Part shown: one piece after another, positions 1 through 9,973 of the stretch
How the letters are laid out: the number at the start of each line of letters is the position of its first letter
Numbering within the stretch: the stretch's first letter is position 1
From: Anaerolineales bacterium
Lineage (GTDB): Bacteria > Chloroflexota > Anaerolineae > Anaerolineales > Villigracilaceae
Assembly: GCA_016789305.1 (NCBI GenBank)
Contig: JAEURJ010000013.1
Location: 124,001 to 188,000 of the forward strand
Length of the DNA: 64,000 nt
Direction: 5' to 3'
Made by a program: the position numbers and the translations under genes
The notes under the pieces: model-generated
The model's input: the letters and a program-made list of their open reading frames with translations, nothing else
What the model was told of the DNA's origin: nothing
Database searches by the model: none

Positions 1-121
1 GTTAAGGTTTTTGAAGAAAATATTTCTTAAAAAATGGAACGAAATCACCCGCAAATCCACCTGTTGAAAAACTTTACATTCCAAAAATGCCATGATAAAC
101 TTTTGTCAGTTTGATCAATAT

Positions 122-147
122 GGCGCACTCGCAGGAGTGCGCCTTTT
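122..147 (+). terminator. Hairpin with short T-run ahead of the PfkB gene
   Basis: Perfect 9-bp arms GGCGCACTC and GAGTGCGCC around a 4-nt loop, followed by TTTT. It is either the terminator of a gene to the left of the window or a hairpin in the 5' leader of the kinase gene that starts 19 nt further on. Bases 1-121 are AT-rich and hold no convincing gene. Confidence 0.5.
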
Positions 148-165
148 ACTGCGATAAGGAACAAC

Positions 166-1122
166 ATGGATATTCTTCTCACTGGTTCGGTTGCGTACGA
201 TTATTTGATGACCTTCCCGGGTTTGTTCAAGGAACAGATCCTTCCCGAACGATTGGCTTCGATCAGCCTGTCCTTCCTTGTGGATGGCATGTCGAAACAG
301 CGCGGCGGGATCGCGCCAAACATTGCCTATAGCATGGCATTGCTCGGACAAAGGCCGCGCGTGATGGCCACGGTGGGTGAAGACTTTGGCGACTATCGCG
401 CCTGGCTTGATTCGAAAGGCGTGGATACTTCGTTGATGCAGGTAATCCCCGGATTATTCACCGCCTCTTTCTTCGCGACGACGGATCAGGCTTCCGCTCA
501 AATTGCTTCTTTCTACCCTGGAGCCATGGGCGAGTCTGCCCGACAGTCGATCAAAGAATTGGAAAAGAAACCGGACCTTGTGATCGTTTCTCCGAGTGCG
601 CCGGATGCGATGATGAAATTCCCTGCCGAATGCCGTGAGTTGGGAATCAAATATTTGTATGACCCCAGCCAGCAGGTGCTGAGACTCGAAGGCAGTGAAC
701 TGGCCCGCGATATGGAAGGTGCGTACTTCCTCTTTTGCAACGATTACGAATTTGGGTTGATCTCGAAGAAAACCGGCTGGAGTCTCGACCAGATCCTCGA
801 ACATGTGAAAGTGTTGGTGATCACACGCGGCAAAGATGGCGCGGATTTGTATTCCGACGGCGATTCGGTTCATATCCCGACGGTACCGGAAGATGAGATC
901 GTTGACCCAACAGGCGTCGGGGATGCATTCCGCGGCGGTTTTTTGGCGGGATACTCCCTCGGCTTTGATTGGAAGTTGTGCGGCGAGATTGGCTCGCTGG
1001 CGGCAGTCTACTGCCTTGAACAACGCGGCACCCAGAACCATTCGTACACCCCCACAGAGTTTGTCGCCCGATTCCGCAGGCATTTTGACGATGCCGGCAA
1101 ATTGGACGCATTATTAAAGTAA
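166..1122 (+). CDS. PfkB-family carbohydrate/nucleoside kinase (adenosine-kinase-like)
   Basis: A 318-aa ribokinase-fold kinase, the usual length for the family. Seen: the N-terminal substrate-binding region with RGGIAPNIA near residues 46-54, and the C-terminal signature DPTGVGDAF near 247-255, where Asp253 would be the catalytic base. The family phosphorylates sugars or nucleosides with ATP in the cytoplasm. Because the next gene is S-adenosylhomocysteine hydrolase, which releases adenosine, adenosine is an attractive substrate: the pair would recycle SAH to homocysteine and AMP. That substrate is inferred from context, not from diagnostic residues. The start is the ATG preceded by a GATAAGGA ribosome site. 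Confidence 0.85.
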   Translation: MDILLTGSVAYDYLMTFPGLFKEQILPERLASISLSFLVDGMSKQRGGIAPNIAYSMALLGQRPRVMATVGEDFGDYRAWLDSKGVDTSLMQVIPGLFTASFFATTDQASAQIASFYPGAMGESARQSIKELEKKPDLVIVSPSAPDAMMKFPAECRELGIKYLYDPSQQVLRLEGSELARDMEGAYFLFCNDYEFGLISKKTGWSLDQILEHVKVLVITRGKDGADLYSDGDSVHIPTVPEDEIVDPTGVGDAFRGGFLAGYSLGFDWKLCGEIGSLAAVYCLEQRGTQNHSYTPTEFVARFRRHFDDAGKLDALLK

Positions 1123-1137
1123 AATCTATTTAGATTC

Positions 1138-2647
<1,510 letters not shown>

Positions 2648-2661
2648 ATCGATTCTTGATC

Positions 2662-2702
2662 AAAAAAGGCCTTGCGAAGAAATTCGCAAGGCCTTTTTTT
2701 TT
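2662..2702. terminator. Bidirectional rho-independent terminator
   Basis: 11-bp perfect stem GGCCTTGCGAA / TTCGCAAGGCC with loop GAAA, flanked by an A-run on the left and a T-run on the right. It can therefore serve ahcY (rightward) and the convergent lipoprotein gene (leftward). Confidence 0.9.
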
Positions 2703-2717
2703 GTGGCGGATCAGTTA

Positions 2718-3590
2718 TTACTGACAGGAGAATGTAAATTGGTTGGCTGCTGTGCTGTTTTGACTTAAGGCGGTTATTTCACCTGGTATCGTTTTTCCCA
2801 TGCCAAAGCTTGCAGTCTGAAGATCCACGGAAAAATTGTAGGATGTCGAATTGGGACCCACGCTGAGAGCTGTGCCGGGAAGGGTGATTGCAAAACCGAG
2901 TTCGTCGGTGGCATTGTCCGTCCAGGAGATGGTTCCTGTATATCTTGTCGAGCCGTTACCCAGATCCGAACAGGTTTTGTTTGATACCTGGATATTGGTG
3001 GGCGCAGCCGAAACTGGAACCACCTGGGTTGCTGTTGGCACTTTTGTGGCAGTGCTTGTTGATGCCAACGGAGTCGGAGTCGCAATTTCAGCGAGGCCGT
3101 TCACATTTCCGCTGACGGTTGCATATTTTCCCCACAGCCAGCAGGTGGAACCTGAACCGCTGCCGGGTATTTTGATGATCCAATAATTGGTAAGTGTATT
3201 TTTGCCGATCACTTCGGCAACCTGCCCGGCAGGGAGTGAATATTTGCTGGCAAAATTTACAGATGGACCCGTGCGGCAATTGGTCTCCACGCTGACTGTG
3301 ACGGTCACCGTACTTGAAGCGGAAGTGGGCGATGCCGCAATAATTCCTGAACCGCCCGTTGTGGGGGTTGCCTCGGCAGGGGGTACGGAAGTTGCGGTTG
3401 CGTTTTCCGCGATCACTGCCGGTGCGGACGTTTGCCCGGGCTGCTGAAGAATTAACGCCTGTGCGGTGATGGTTAATTCAAGATCAGATGGCCCCTCTGG
3501 TGCTGACCCTTCAATGCTGATGTTGCATGCCAGGGTGGTAATAAGTATTAATACAATGAATACGATAAACACTTTGTTTCTTGATTTCAT
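2718..3590 (-). CDS. Lipoprotein with SH3-like domain
   Basis: A 290-aa exported lipoprotein. The N-terminus has a basic start, a hydrophobic core and a lipobox ending ITTLAC, with Cys22 as the lipidation site. A Thr/Pro/Ala-rich linker follows. Then comes a bacterial SH3-like segment (about residues 95-165, with NCRTGPS and WLWGKYATVSG, two cysteines), a second TPT-type linker, and a C-terminal beta-rich region resembling a fibronectin-III fold (about 195-290). SH3-like domains of this kind usually bind cell-wall or surface ligands. The specific role is unknown. It converges on ahcY and shares the terminator between them. Confidence 0.75.
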   Translation of the reverse strand: MKSRNKVFIVFIVLILITTLACNISIEGSAPEGPSDLELTITAQALILQQPGQTSAPAVIAENATATSVPPAEATPTTGGSGIIAASPTSASSTVTVTVSVETNCRTGPSVNFASKYSLPAGQVAEVIGKNTLTNYWIIKIPGSGSGSTCWLWGKYATVSGNVNGLAEIATPTPLASTSTATKVPTATQVVPVSAAPTNIQVSNKTCSDLGNGSTRYTGTISWTDNATDELGFAITLPGTALSVGPNSTSYNFSVDLQTASFGMGKTIPGEITALSQNSTAANQFTFSCQ

Positions 3591-3629
3591 TCTTCTGCTC
3601 CAAATAAAGTGAATAAATTTCCGTGCGGT

Positions 3630-4466
3630 TTATTGTTTCAAGCACAACTCCTTCCACTCTTCGATCGATAATGTCTCGGCTCTGCGCATGAAATCGATCC
3701 CTGCGGAAGTGAGCATGGATTCGGTTTCCTGTGGGGATTTGCTCAGGCCAGCAGAAAGAGAATTGCGCAACGTCTTTCGTTTCTGGCTGAAACCGGCTTT
3801 GATCAGTTTGAAGAAGGTTTTCAGAAAATCTGTGGGAATGAGTGGTTCTTTATAAATATCGATTCGTAAAATTGCGGAATCCACATTGGGAACCGGGTGA
3901 AATGCGCCTGCGGGAATCTTCGCGGCAATGCTCGGTTTGCCATAAACCTGCACGCTCAATGCCAGCAGACTCAAATCACCGGGTTTGGCACAAATGCGTT
4001 CGGCGACTTCCCTTTGAATGGTCAACACCACGCGGCGCGGCTTGATATCGCCTTCAAGCAAATGACGGATGATGGCGGAGGTAATGTTGTAGGGAATGTT
4101 CGCAGCAACAATATAATCCGGCTGACTGATCAACTCGGATATTTTTAATTCCAGGATATCGCCGTGAACCACGCGCACGTTCTGATAAGGCTGGAGAATT
4201 GCCTTCAATGGAGGGAGCAGGTCCGGGTCAAGTTCGACCGCTGTCACTTGTTTGGCTGAGACAGCCAGATAGCGCGTCAGACTCCCGAGGCCGGGACCGA
4301 TCTCGAGGACACAGTCCTCGCTGAGGATTTCTGCTGCGTTTGCGATCTTTTCAAGGGCCGAATTGTCTTGTAGGAAATTTTGGCCGAGGGCTTTATCTGC
4401 GCGCAGGCCATAGCGTTTAAGAACCGCAGTGGCATTCAGCGGAGGGATGGAGGAATAATCGCTCAC
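3630..4466 (-). CDS. rsmA: 16S rRNA (adenine1518-N6/adenine1519-N6)-dimethyltransferase
   Basis: Dimethylates two adjacent adenines in the 3'-terminal helix of 16S rRNA late in 30S assembly, using SAM. The 278-aa protein shows LGQNFL (27-32), the SAM-binding motif EIGPGLGS (55-62), the acidic ribose-binding VELD and the catalytic NIPYNI (123-128). The C-terminal helical domain is complete. Its start overlaps the stop of the LCP-family gene by four bases (ATGA), so the two are translationally coupled in one leftward unit. Confidence 0.96.
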   Translation of the reverse strand: MSDYSSIPPLNATAVLKRYGLRADKALGQNFLQDNSALEKIANAAEILSEDCVLEIGPGLGSLTRYLAVSAKQVTAVELDPDLLPPLKAILQPYQNVRVVHGDILELKISELISQPDYIVAANIPYNITSAIIRHLLEGDIKPRRVVLTIQREVAERICAKPGDLSLLALSVQVYGKPSIAAKIPAGAFHPVPNVDSAILRIDIYKEPLIPTDFLKTFFKLIKAGFSQKRKTLRNSLSAGLSKSPQETESMLTSAGIDFMRRAETLSIEEWKELCLKQ

Positions 4467-5596
4467 TCACAAACCACGCTGACTTCAGACTCGTCTGACT
4501 CTTCGATGGATGGACTGGCATTGGGCCATGTGCCGGCCTGGAAGCGCGCCACATAATCGCGTAGGATATTGAAATCCACATCCCAGATGAAAACCCGCTT
4601 GTCGAAGACCGGGTCCATGATGCGCGATTCTTTGAACAGCTCCTGCGGGAAGCTGGCGAAGGTGATATTCTCAGGTTTGATCTTTGTACCGAGGCAGGCC
4701 AGTTGGGTCAGTTGCTGCGGGGTGAGATCGGTAAAGATGTTGTCTTGAAAGGAGGTAAGTAACTCGGGAATCTTTGTCACGGTCTCCGGGCTGGATAGCT
4801 TCTTGCGCACGGAGCACAACACGAGGTTTTGATTATCCACACGGGCAAAGACGCCTTCTTCGCGGCTGCGCGCCACTTTGAGTGCCTGGTCGCCGTTGAG
4901 ATGATGTTTGCCGATGGGCAGGCCGGTGCTGTCGGCGTAATCCTGATTCGGAATGTTCAAGTCGATACCGTCCACAGCGTTGACCACGTTGACAAATGTC
5001 CGCATGTTGACGGCAATGTAATGGTCGGTAACCACGCCGAAGTTCATGTTCATGGTCAAGGCCAGCAGACCGGGGCCGCGGCTGGGATCGTCCCAATAAG
5101 CAAAACCGTCACCGGGCTGGCCGTATAGATATGCTTGATTTAATTTTTCGTGATCCTGCCCGTTGATATTATCGGCGATATATGGAATCTCCACCCATAA
5201 ATCGCGGGGGAATTCAAGGACGGAAACTTTGGAGTTTGAAAAATCCACGCGCACGAGACGAATGACATCCGCCAATCCATATTGATAAGTGTCTGAACGT
5301 GAATCTGCGCCAATGGCAAGCACATTCATCACGCCCACACCTCCGCAGACAGGCTGCGGCGTTTTTGTGGCGGGAAAGGAAATGGTTGGAGCGTAGGTCA
5401 CCAAACCCAGCGGTGTGCCAACGGTGGGCGTCCAAAGTGGGGGCATGGTTTGCGGAGCAAACTGCGGCAGGGACGGCCCCAATGGTTTGTTGGCGTACAG
5501 TTGATAGAACTGATATCCGTTATAACCAAGCACGGCTATCAGAACCAAAGCGATCAGGGAAAGAATTCTAATGATGATCTTTTGGGAGCGGGTCAT
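4463..5596 (-). CDS. LytR-CpsA-Psr (LCP) family protein
   Basis: A 377-aa membrane-anchored protein: a single N-terminal transmembrane helix (about residues 8-28), a Pro/Thr-rich linker, then the LCP domain starting near GVMNVLAIGADSRS and continuing through the Arg-rich FPRDLWVEIP segment. LCP enzymes transfer lipid-linked polymers onto the cell wall or other surface acceptors outside the membrane. In lineages without a classic Gram-positive wall the acceptor is uncertain. Its last four bases overlap the start of rsmA. Confidence 0.85.
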   Translation of the reverse strand: MTRSQKIIIRILSLIALVLIAVLGYNGYQFYQLYANKPLGPSLPQFAPQTMPPLWTPTVGTPLGLVTYAPTISFPATKTPQPVCGGVGVMNVLAIGADSRSDTYQYGLADVIRLVRVDFSNSKVSVLEFPRDLWVEIPYIADNINGQDHEKLNQAYLYGQPGDGFAYWDDPSRGPGLLALTMNMNFGVVTDHYIAVNMRTFVNVVNAVDGIDLNIPNQDYADSTGLPIGKHHLNGDQALKVARSREEGVFARVDNQNLVLCSVRKKLSSPETVTKIPELLTSFQDNIFTDLTPQQLTQLACLGTKIKPENITFASFPQELFKESRIMDPVFDKRVFIWDVDFNILRDYVARFQAGTWPNASPSIEESDESEVSVVCE

Positions 5597-5639
5597 GTTT
5601 CTATTTTATCTGCAAACTCTTTCCATGAGATATTGACGT

Positions 5640-6860
5640 TTATTTCAGAAAATATGGAATTTCAGCGGGAGCGGGTGCCAGGAAATACACGGTGACCCAG
5701 CCGGTCATATCGACCATGCCGCCTTCGTCGAATCCAAGGTCGATCCATTGTGTGCGCTGCACACCGAGCGCAGTTTCAATGATCGGCCCGCCGCCCGTAT
5801 CGCCGATGGTGGCCATTCCATAACCGGGGATATATACTTTCATACCGGCCAAATAACTGTAAATTGAATAATCGACGGCGACGATGCCGTAGCCGGCGCG
5901 TGCGCCGCTGGCAGTACCGTACGAACATCCGCCCGTGCCCGATGCGCACGGCGAATACACGGTGGCGTACATTTGATACGCTTTCCAATATTCATTGGGA
6001 ATATTGCCGCCGACCGGTGCAAGCACGATTTGCGAACCACCCGCCACAATTCGTTTTTGCGGTTCACGAATGACAGTTCTGTCTTCGGCTTTTCGGCTTA
6101 CCTCCACGCCGTCTTCATATCGAATGCGTGTGCGCACCATCGCCAGCCCGTCCACGCCGGGTTGAATGAGGTCTTCCTGCCCAAGAGGAATATCCTCTGA
6201 TTCGATTCTTTCGGTGGAAAATGGGATCGGCTCCAACGCCACATTGATCGATTCGCCGACTCGCACAATGCGGATCTGTCCATCCACCGGCAGCGCTTCA
6301 TTCTCAAGCGGGGAGCTGATGTCCAATCCTGTCAGCGGAATCCCAGCCTCGGCAAGCGCCTCTCCAACCGTCCCTGCGGAAGAGCGGATCTGGATCATCG
6401 TATTATCCACAAAAATGGAAAGGTCCCTTGCAGGAGTAATTTGGATGGTCAATGGAGTTGTAATGGCTGTGTTTGCAGGCGGGTCGATCAAATCGCCCGC
6501 AGTCAATGGATACCCCGCTTCGCTCAACGCCTGTCCCACCGTAAACGCAGATGAGTTAATGATCTCCTGGCCTTGCGGAGAATTAACAGTCAGTGGCATG
6601 GCACGGCGCAGTTGCAATTGCGCAAAATCCGCATCCGGCAAGGCCTGGTCAAGCGGGAGCAGCGTGCCGTTGAAAAGCACACGGTCAAATGGCTGTGGAA
6701 TCACACCCGCCTGCGAGAGCAGGCTCAACGGAATGCGTTCGGATGATTTAATGACATGGATCTGATCGCCATCCAAAACGGTGACAGTGGAAGGAAAGCT
6801 GGGTTGGCAGGCAAACAAGGCGAGGCTAAATGAAAAGGCCAGCCAGCGAAGGGATTTCAT
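5640..6860 (-). CDS. Exported G5/DUF348/3D-domain protein (YabE-like)
   Basis: The start is placed at the internal ATG (MKSLRWLAF), because this gives a clean signal peptide and lipobox LALFAC; an upstream in-frame ATG at 6908 would add 16 unlikely residues. The 406-aa product has two or three DUF348-type repeats (the VGEALAEAGIPL and VGQALSEAGYPL segments), a G5-like segment, and a C-terminal 3D (Asp-Asp-Asp) barrel with ATVYSPC, GIVAVD and IGDTGGG. The same architecture occurs in YabE/resuscitation-factor-like muralytic proteins, so cell-wall hydrolysis outside the membrane is likely. It is divergent from the SpoU-type methyltransferase across a short shared promoter region. Confidence 0.82.
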   Translation of the reverse strand: MKSLRWLAFSFSLALFACQPSFPSTVTVLDGDQIHVIKSSERIPLSLLSQAGVIPQPFDRVLFNGTLLPLDQALPDADFAQLQLRRAMPLTVNSPQGQEIINSSAFTVGQALSEAGYPLTAGDLIDPPANTAITTPLTIQITPARDLSIFVDNTMIQIRSSAGTVGEALAEAGIPLTGLDISSPLENEALPVDGQIRIVRVGESINVALEPIPFSTERIESEDIPLGQEDLIQPGVDGLAMVRTRIRYEDGVEVSRKAEDRTVIREPQKRIVAGGSQIVLAPVGGNIPNEYWKAYQMYATVYSPCASGTGGCSYGTASGARAGYGIVAVDYSIYSYLAGMKVYIPGYGMATIGDTGGGPIIETALGVQRTQWIDLGFDEGGMVDMTGWVTVYFLAPAPAEIPYFLK

Positions 6861-6915
6861 AAAAACAATTATAAACGAAGCGGGAAAGTCAAAAACTTTC
6901 GGATACAATTATTAA

Positions 6916-7689
6916 ATGGACATCATCACCAGCACTTCCAATCCGCTCATTAAACAAACTCGCGCCCTTCGCCAAAAAAAAGCACGCATTGAAAGCGGGA
7001 CATTTCTCGTCGAAGGCATTCATCATGTGGGTGAGGTGATCGAAGCAGGCTGGGATGTTGAAACCGTGATCTATGCACCCGAACTGTTGACCAGCGCCTT
7101 TGCGAAGGATTTGCTTGCCCGCGCTTCGCAGCTTAAACTCCAGCCTGTCTCGTCACAAGTGATCGAATCATTGGCTGACAAGGAAAACCCGCAGGGCATC
7201 CTTGCGGTGGTGCACGAACGCAGGACAAAGTTAAGTGATCTCAAGCCGATCAAAAAAGCGGTTGCGTTGGTCTCGCCGCAAGACCCGGGCAATGTCGGTA
7301 CGATCCTGCGCACCATGGATGCGGTCAATGCGGATGCGCTCTTCCTGCTGGATGGCGGCGTGGAGCTGCATCATCCTACCGTGGTCCGCGCCAGCATGGG
7401 GACATTATTCTGGAAGCCGGTGGTACAGACTTCATTTGTTGAGTTTGTTCAGTGGGCAAAAAAGAGTGGAATTCAATTGATCGGCACGTCCGCCAAGGCG
7501 ACCGCAAATTACCATACATTGATCCCGCAAGTTCCCTGGGCCCTGGTCCTGGGCAACGAACAAAAAGGCCTTTCCCTCGATCAAACTTCTGCCTGTGACG
7601 TAACCGTATCCCTGCCCATGTTGGGGCGGGTCAGTTCATTGAACCTGTCGGTTGCGGCCGGGGTGTTGTTATATCAATTGAGTGGGTAA
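6916..7689 (+). CDS. TrmH/SpoU-family RNA 2'-O-ribose methyltransferase
   Basis: A 257-aa SPOUT-fold methyltransferase with an N-terminal RNA-binding (SpoU_sub_bind-like) domain and the three C-terminal motifs: NVGTILRTMDAV, ALVLGNEQKGL and SSLNLSVAAGVLLYQL. It transfers a methyl group from SAM to a ribose 2'-OH in rRNA or tRNA. The exact target nucleotide cannot be read from sequence. It is the last clearly chromosomal gene before the distal end of the integron region. Confidence 0.92.
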   Translation: MDIITSTSNPLIKQTRALRQKKARIESGTFLVEGIHHVGEVIEAGWDVETVIYAPELLTSAFAKDLLARASQLKLQPVSSQVIESLADKENPQGILAVVHERRTKLSDLKPIKKAVALVSPQDPGNVGTILRTMDAVNADALFLLDGGVELHHPTVVRASMGTLFWKPVVQTSFVEFVQWAKKSGIQLIGTSAKATANYHTLIPQVPWALVLGNEQKGLSLDQTSACDVTVSLPMLGRVSSLNLSVAAGVLLYQLSG

Positions 7690-7695
7690 TTTACG

Positions 7696-8079
7696 TTACC
7701 CTTTGACATAGGACAACTTTTCGGAGATCAAGTCTTCCTTTATTTTGAAGATATCCACCCCGCGGACATGCCCCTTGTTGCCCGTTGAATCCACCCAACC
7801 ATATTTCCAACGCATCACACAGCGGAATCCCATTCCAAAAATTTCCTCGATCTCAATGTGGGCATTTGGGGAATTGCGGAAGAAATCGTCCCAAAACTGA
7901 GTCACAGCCTCTTTCCCGGAGTAGACCGTGCCATCAGGGGCGGGGTCCGTGTTTTCGAAAACGCAGTCCTCGCTCATCATTTTCATCATTTCAGCAACAT
8001 CGTGTTTATTGAACGCATCGTTAAAGGCTAATACCAGGCGAACCCCTGATTCTATTTTCGACATGCGGATCGGGCTCAT
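7696..8079 (-). CDS. SnoaL/NTF2-like protein
   Basis: The start is set at the ATG preceded by AAAGGAG (11 nt away); the longer frame to 8169 would run into the upstream gene. The 127-aa product shows the NTF2-like pattern of a helical N-terminus with NKHDVAEMMKMMSEDCVFENTD, a GKEAVTQFW segment, and closing strands (CVMRWKYGWVD, GHVRGVDIFKI). SnoaL-like folds bind small molecules or act as simple isomerases or hydrolases; no substrate can be assigned. It converges closely (6 nt) on the methyltransferase gene and lies 35 nt after the next leftward gene, so the two may be co-transcribed. Confidence 0.7.
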   Translation of the reverse strand: MSPIRMSKIESGVRLVLAFNDAFNKHDVAEMMKMMSEDCVFENTDPAPDGTVYSGKEAVTQFWDDFFRNSPNAHIEIEEIFGMGFRCVMRWKYGWVDSTGNKGHVRGVDIFKIKEDLISEKLSYVKG

Positions 8080-8114
8080 ATGGATGATGTCTCCTTTGGC
8101 TGACAGGTATTCTG

Positions 8115-8633
8115 CTACATCCCCGGCCCGGGAAATGGTTTTATATTTACCGGATATTGTTTTAGGCAATATCGCCTGGTAATTTGCCCGCTTCTGAAAT
8201 CATAGCGAAGCCGATAAAGACCATATTCGTCGTCATCTGGCTTCATGAAAAACTCTGTGTCGAAGGTGGCAAAGTTTGTGTTTGTGGGCTTGAACAGGAC
8301 AAGGAATTCCTTTTTCTCATGTTCCTCATATTTCACATGATGGTCATCTCCATACCCATGCATGATCTTGTTGTTCTGTACGTCCATTACCCGGTCACTG
8401 TAAACCCGTGGAGATTTGTCGCTTTCGAAATCCTCTTCTACGGAACAGTTGAGGTGGGCTGAGTGTGAGATATGGATCGGAATTTGAAATCGGATTGAAT
8501 AGTTGTTTGCCAGTGAATATCTGAACTTAAGCGCGAAGGACTCTGTGGAAATTTCCTTGATTACCTCCAGCAGTTCGAAAGTAAAAAAATATCCAGAGTC
8601 GACAATGGGGTACAGGAATTTTGTTATCGTCAT
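8115..8633 (-). CDS. Hypothetical protein, 172 aa, at the distal edge of the integron
   Basis: Not recognised. The frame is open for 172 codons, starts with ATG and has mixed alpha/beta character. Residues 80-110 are rich in His, Asp and Glu (including GYGDDHHVKYEEHEKK), and there is no signal peptide or membrane segment. It reads in the same direction as the cassettes and lies just beyond the degenerate last attC. It could be the remnant of an older cassette whose attC has gone, or native chromosome. No attC-like sequence is seen to its left. Confidence 0.55.
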   Translation of the reverse strand: MTITKFLYPIVDSGYFFTFELLEVIKEISTESFALKFRYSLANNYSIRFQIPIHISHSAHLNCSVEEDFESDKSPRVYSDRVMDVQNNKIMHGYGDDHHVKYEEHEKKEFLVLFKPTNTNFATFDTEFFMKPDDDEYGLYRLRYDFRSGQITRRYCLKQYPVNIKPFPGPGM

Positions 8634-8672
8634 TTTGCTTGCTCCATAACGCTGTAACTCACTCGTGTGATT

Positions 8673-8809
8673 CTTTATGGGATACCTGCGTGTGGGGCGG
8701 GCGGCGGACGCCGTCCGGCTGGAAAAATGACAAGGCGTGGAAAACTGCTCGAGATTGTGAGCACGCGAAGCGCTCCAGCATCAGGTGCACGCTGCACGCT
8801 TTGTTAGCT
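8673..8809 (-). repeat. attC-18 (distal end, degenerate)
   Basis: The right outer core GTTAGCT (8803-8809) is intact, but the expected left core (xxxTAAC before GGTTTGCG) is missing; the position holds GTGATTC. The arm ACCTGCGTGTGGG on the left no longer finds its complement on the right, and TGCACGC near 8785-8798 is duplicated. It is the only site that fails on both core and stem, so it is probably inactive. Confidence 0.8.
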
Positions 8810-9805
8810 GGCGTGATTATCAGAGATAACCACGTCTTTAATAGTCATTGCTTTGTAAAGTTTTGTCCATAGAACTGAGTTGAAGCTGGTTAGGATACCT
8901 CCTAATCCAACTGCAATAATTAGGAAGTATAAAGCCATTATTACAGCCAAAATGACGCTGGTTATACTCCAGTTTTGATGGATAAGCGCTCGTGCAACTG
9001 GTACCCAAATAGCCAATGCAGGAATTGCAGCAACCCAGCCAAAAATTACGCTTATTACAATTAATACAATGCCATTAAGTAAAATATGTCCAAAATTTCC
9101 ACGTGCTATTTTCCAGCCTTGCCTGATGCTTTCAGATATTGATAAATTTTCTAATACGAAAACACGAGCTGTCACTTTATTCAGCAAACCTAAAAGCCAA
9201 CCAAGTATTCCACCAATGAAAACCAAAGGGAAAATACACGCAAAACCAAGAAGGATATTTGACATAATAGGCTCAAATAAGGTTTGCATTGCTTCGGGAG
9301 AAGGCGTTTCTCCAAGAAGCAAGTCTTTGTAAGCATCAAAGAATTTGGAGAAGAACCAAATTCCACCTGCAATTGCCGGAAGGTTAATTATTGCGGTGGG
9401 TAAAGCAAATAGCACGGAAAGAATTGTTAGAGGAATTGCTTTTTGCTTTCCTGCGTTTAATCCATTGCGTATCGAGGTTGATCCTTGTTGGTCTATATCA
9501 TTAACCATGCTGATAAGAGTGCTTTGCGACCACCAACAAATGAGACTCTGAATAATCCATAAAAATAAACTTAGCAGACTAAACCCTATTATGTAAGGAA
9601 TTGGGTTGTTAAAAAAATTAATTAACAAATCTCTGCCAGGCATATCTGGCAGACCGCTTTGTCCCGCAGGATATGACTCTCGGTAATTTACACTAAAACC
9701 ATACTCTCCTTGACCAAATATGGTAATAATAATTCCTAATATCCAGAGAGACTTATGGCGCCAAAATATTTTTAGAGCTTCTTTGAAAATTGAAAAGTAG
9801 TTCAT
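8804..9805 (-). CDS. Cassette 18: multi-pass membrane protein
   Basis: A 333-aa integral membrane protein with about six hydrophobic segments (near residues 20-34, 70-95, 125-150, 185-208, 240-265 and 278-305). Between the last segments lies an amphipathic stretch, LENLSISESIRQGWKIARGNFG, of a type common in membrane-domain proteins of the DUF975/glycerophosphodiesterase-membrane group; this resemblance is weak. Function unknown. The stop codon lies inside attC-18, so gene and recombination site overlap by a few bases. Confidence 0.75.
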   Translation of the reverse strand: MNYFSIFKEALKIFWRHKSLWILGIIITIFGQGEYGFSVNYRESYPAGQSGLPDMPGRDLLINFFNNPIPYIIGFSLLSLFLWIIQSLICWWSQSTLISMVNDIDQQGSTSIRNGLNAGKQKAIPLTILSVLFALPTAIINLPAIAGGIWFFSKFFDAYKDLLLGETPSPEAMQTLFEPIMSNILLGFACIFPLVFIGGILGWLLGLLNKVTARVFVLENLSISESIRQGWKIARGNFGHILLNGIVLIVISVIFGWVAAIPALAIWVPVARALIHQNWSITSVILAVIMALYFLIIAVGLGGILTSFNSVLWTKLYKAMTIKDVVISDNHAS

Positions 9806-9839
9806 ATTTTTCCCTTTCCTTGTGTGTGAATGTGCAGCT

Positions 9840-9968
9840 AGCTAGCGGTTTGCGTTACTGGCAGGTGGGCGAGCGTGGACTCTGCCTGAGAGCAGTATAA
9901 ACTCGAAGCCAGAAAAATGCTTGTAAATCGCGACGACTCCCACCTGTCCAGTGCACGCGGTGTTAGCC
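9840..9968 (-). repeat. attC-17 (mutated crossover core)
   Basis: Right core GTTAGCC (9962-9968). The left core reads AGCTAGC (9840-9846) where AGCTAAC is expected from the matching outer core of attC-18: a single A-to-G change in the invariant AAC triplet. Arms ACTGGCAGGTGGG and CCCACCTGTCCAGT pair fully apart from the one conserved extra base. Confidence 0.92.
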
Positions 9969-9973
9969 CGTTT

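Noticed and set aside
8115..8633. Cassette 19
   Set aside because: No attC to its left and no matching core pair; orientation alone is not enough to call it a cassette.
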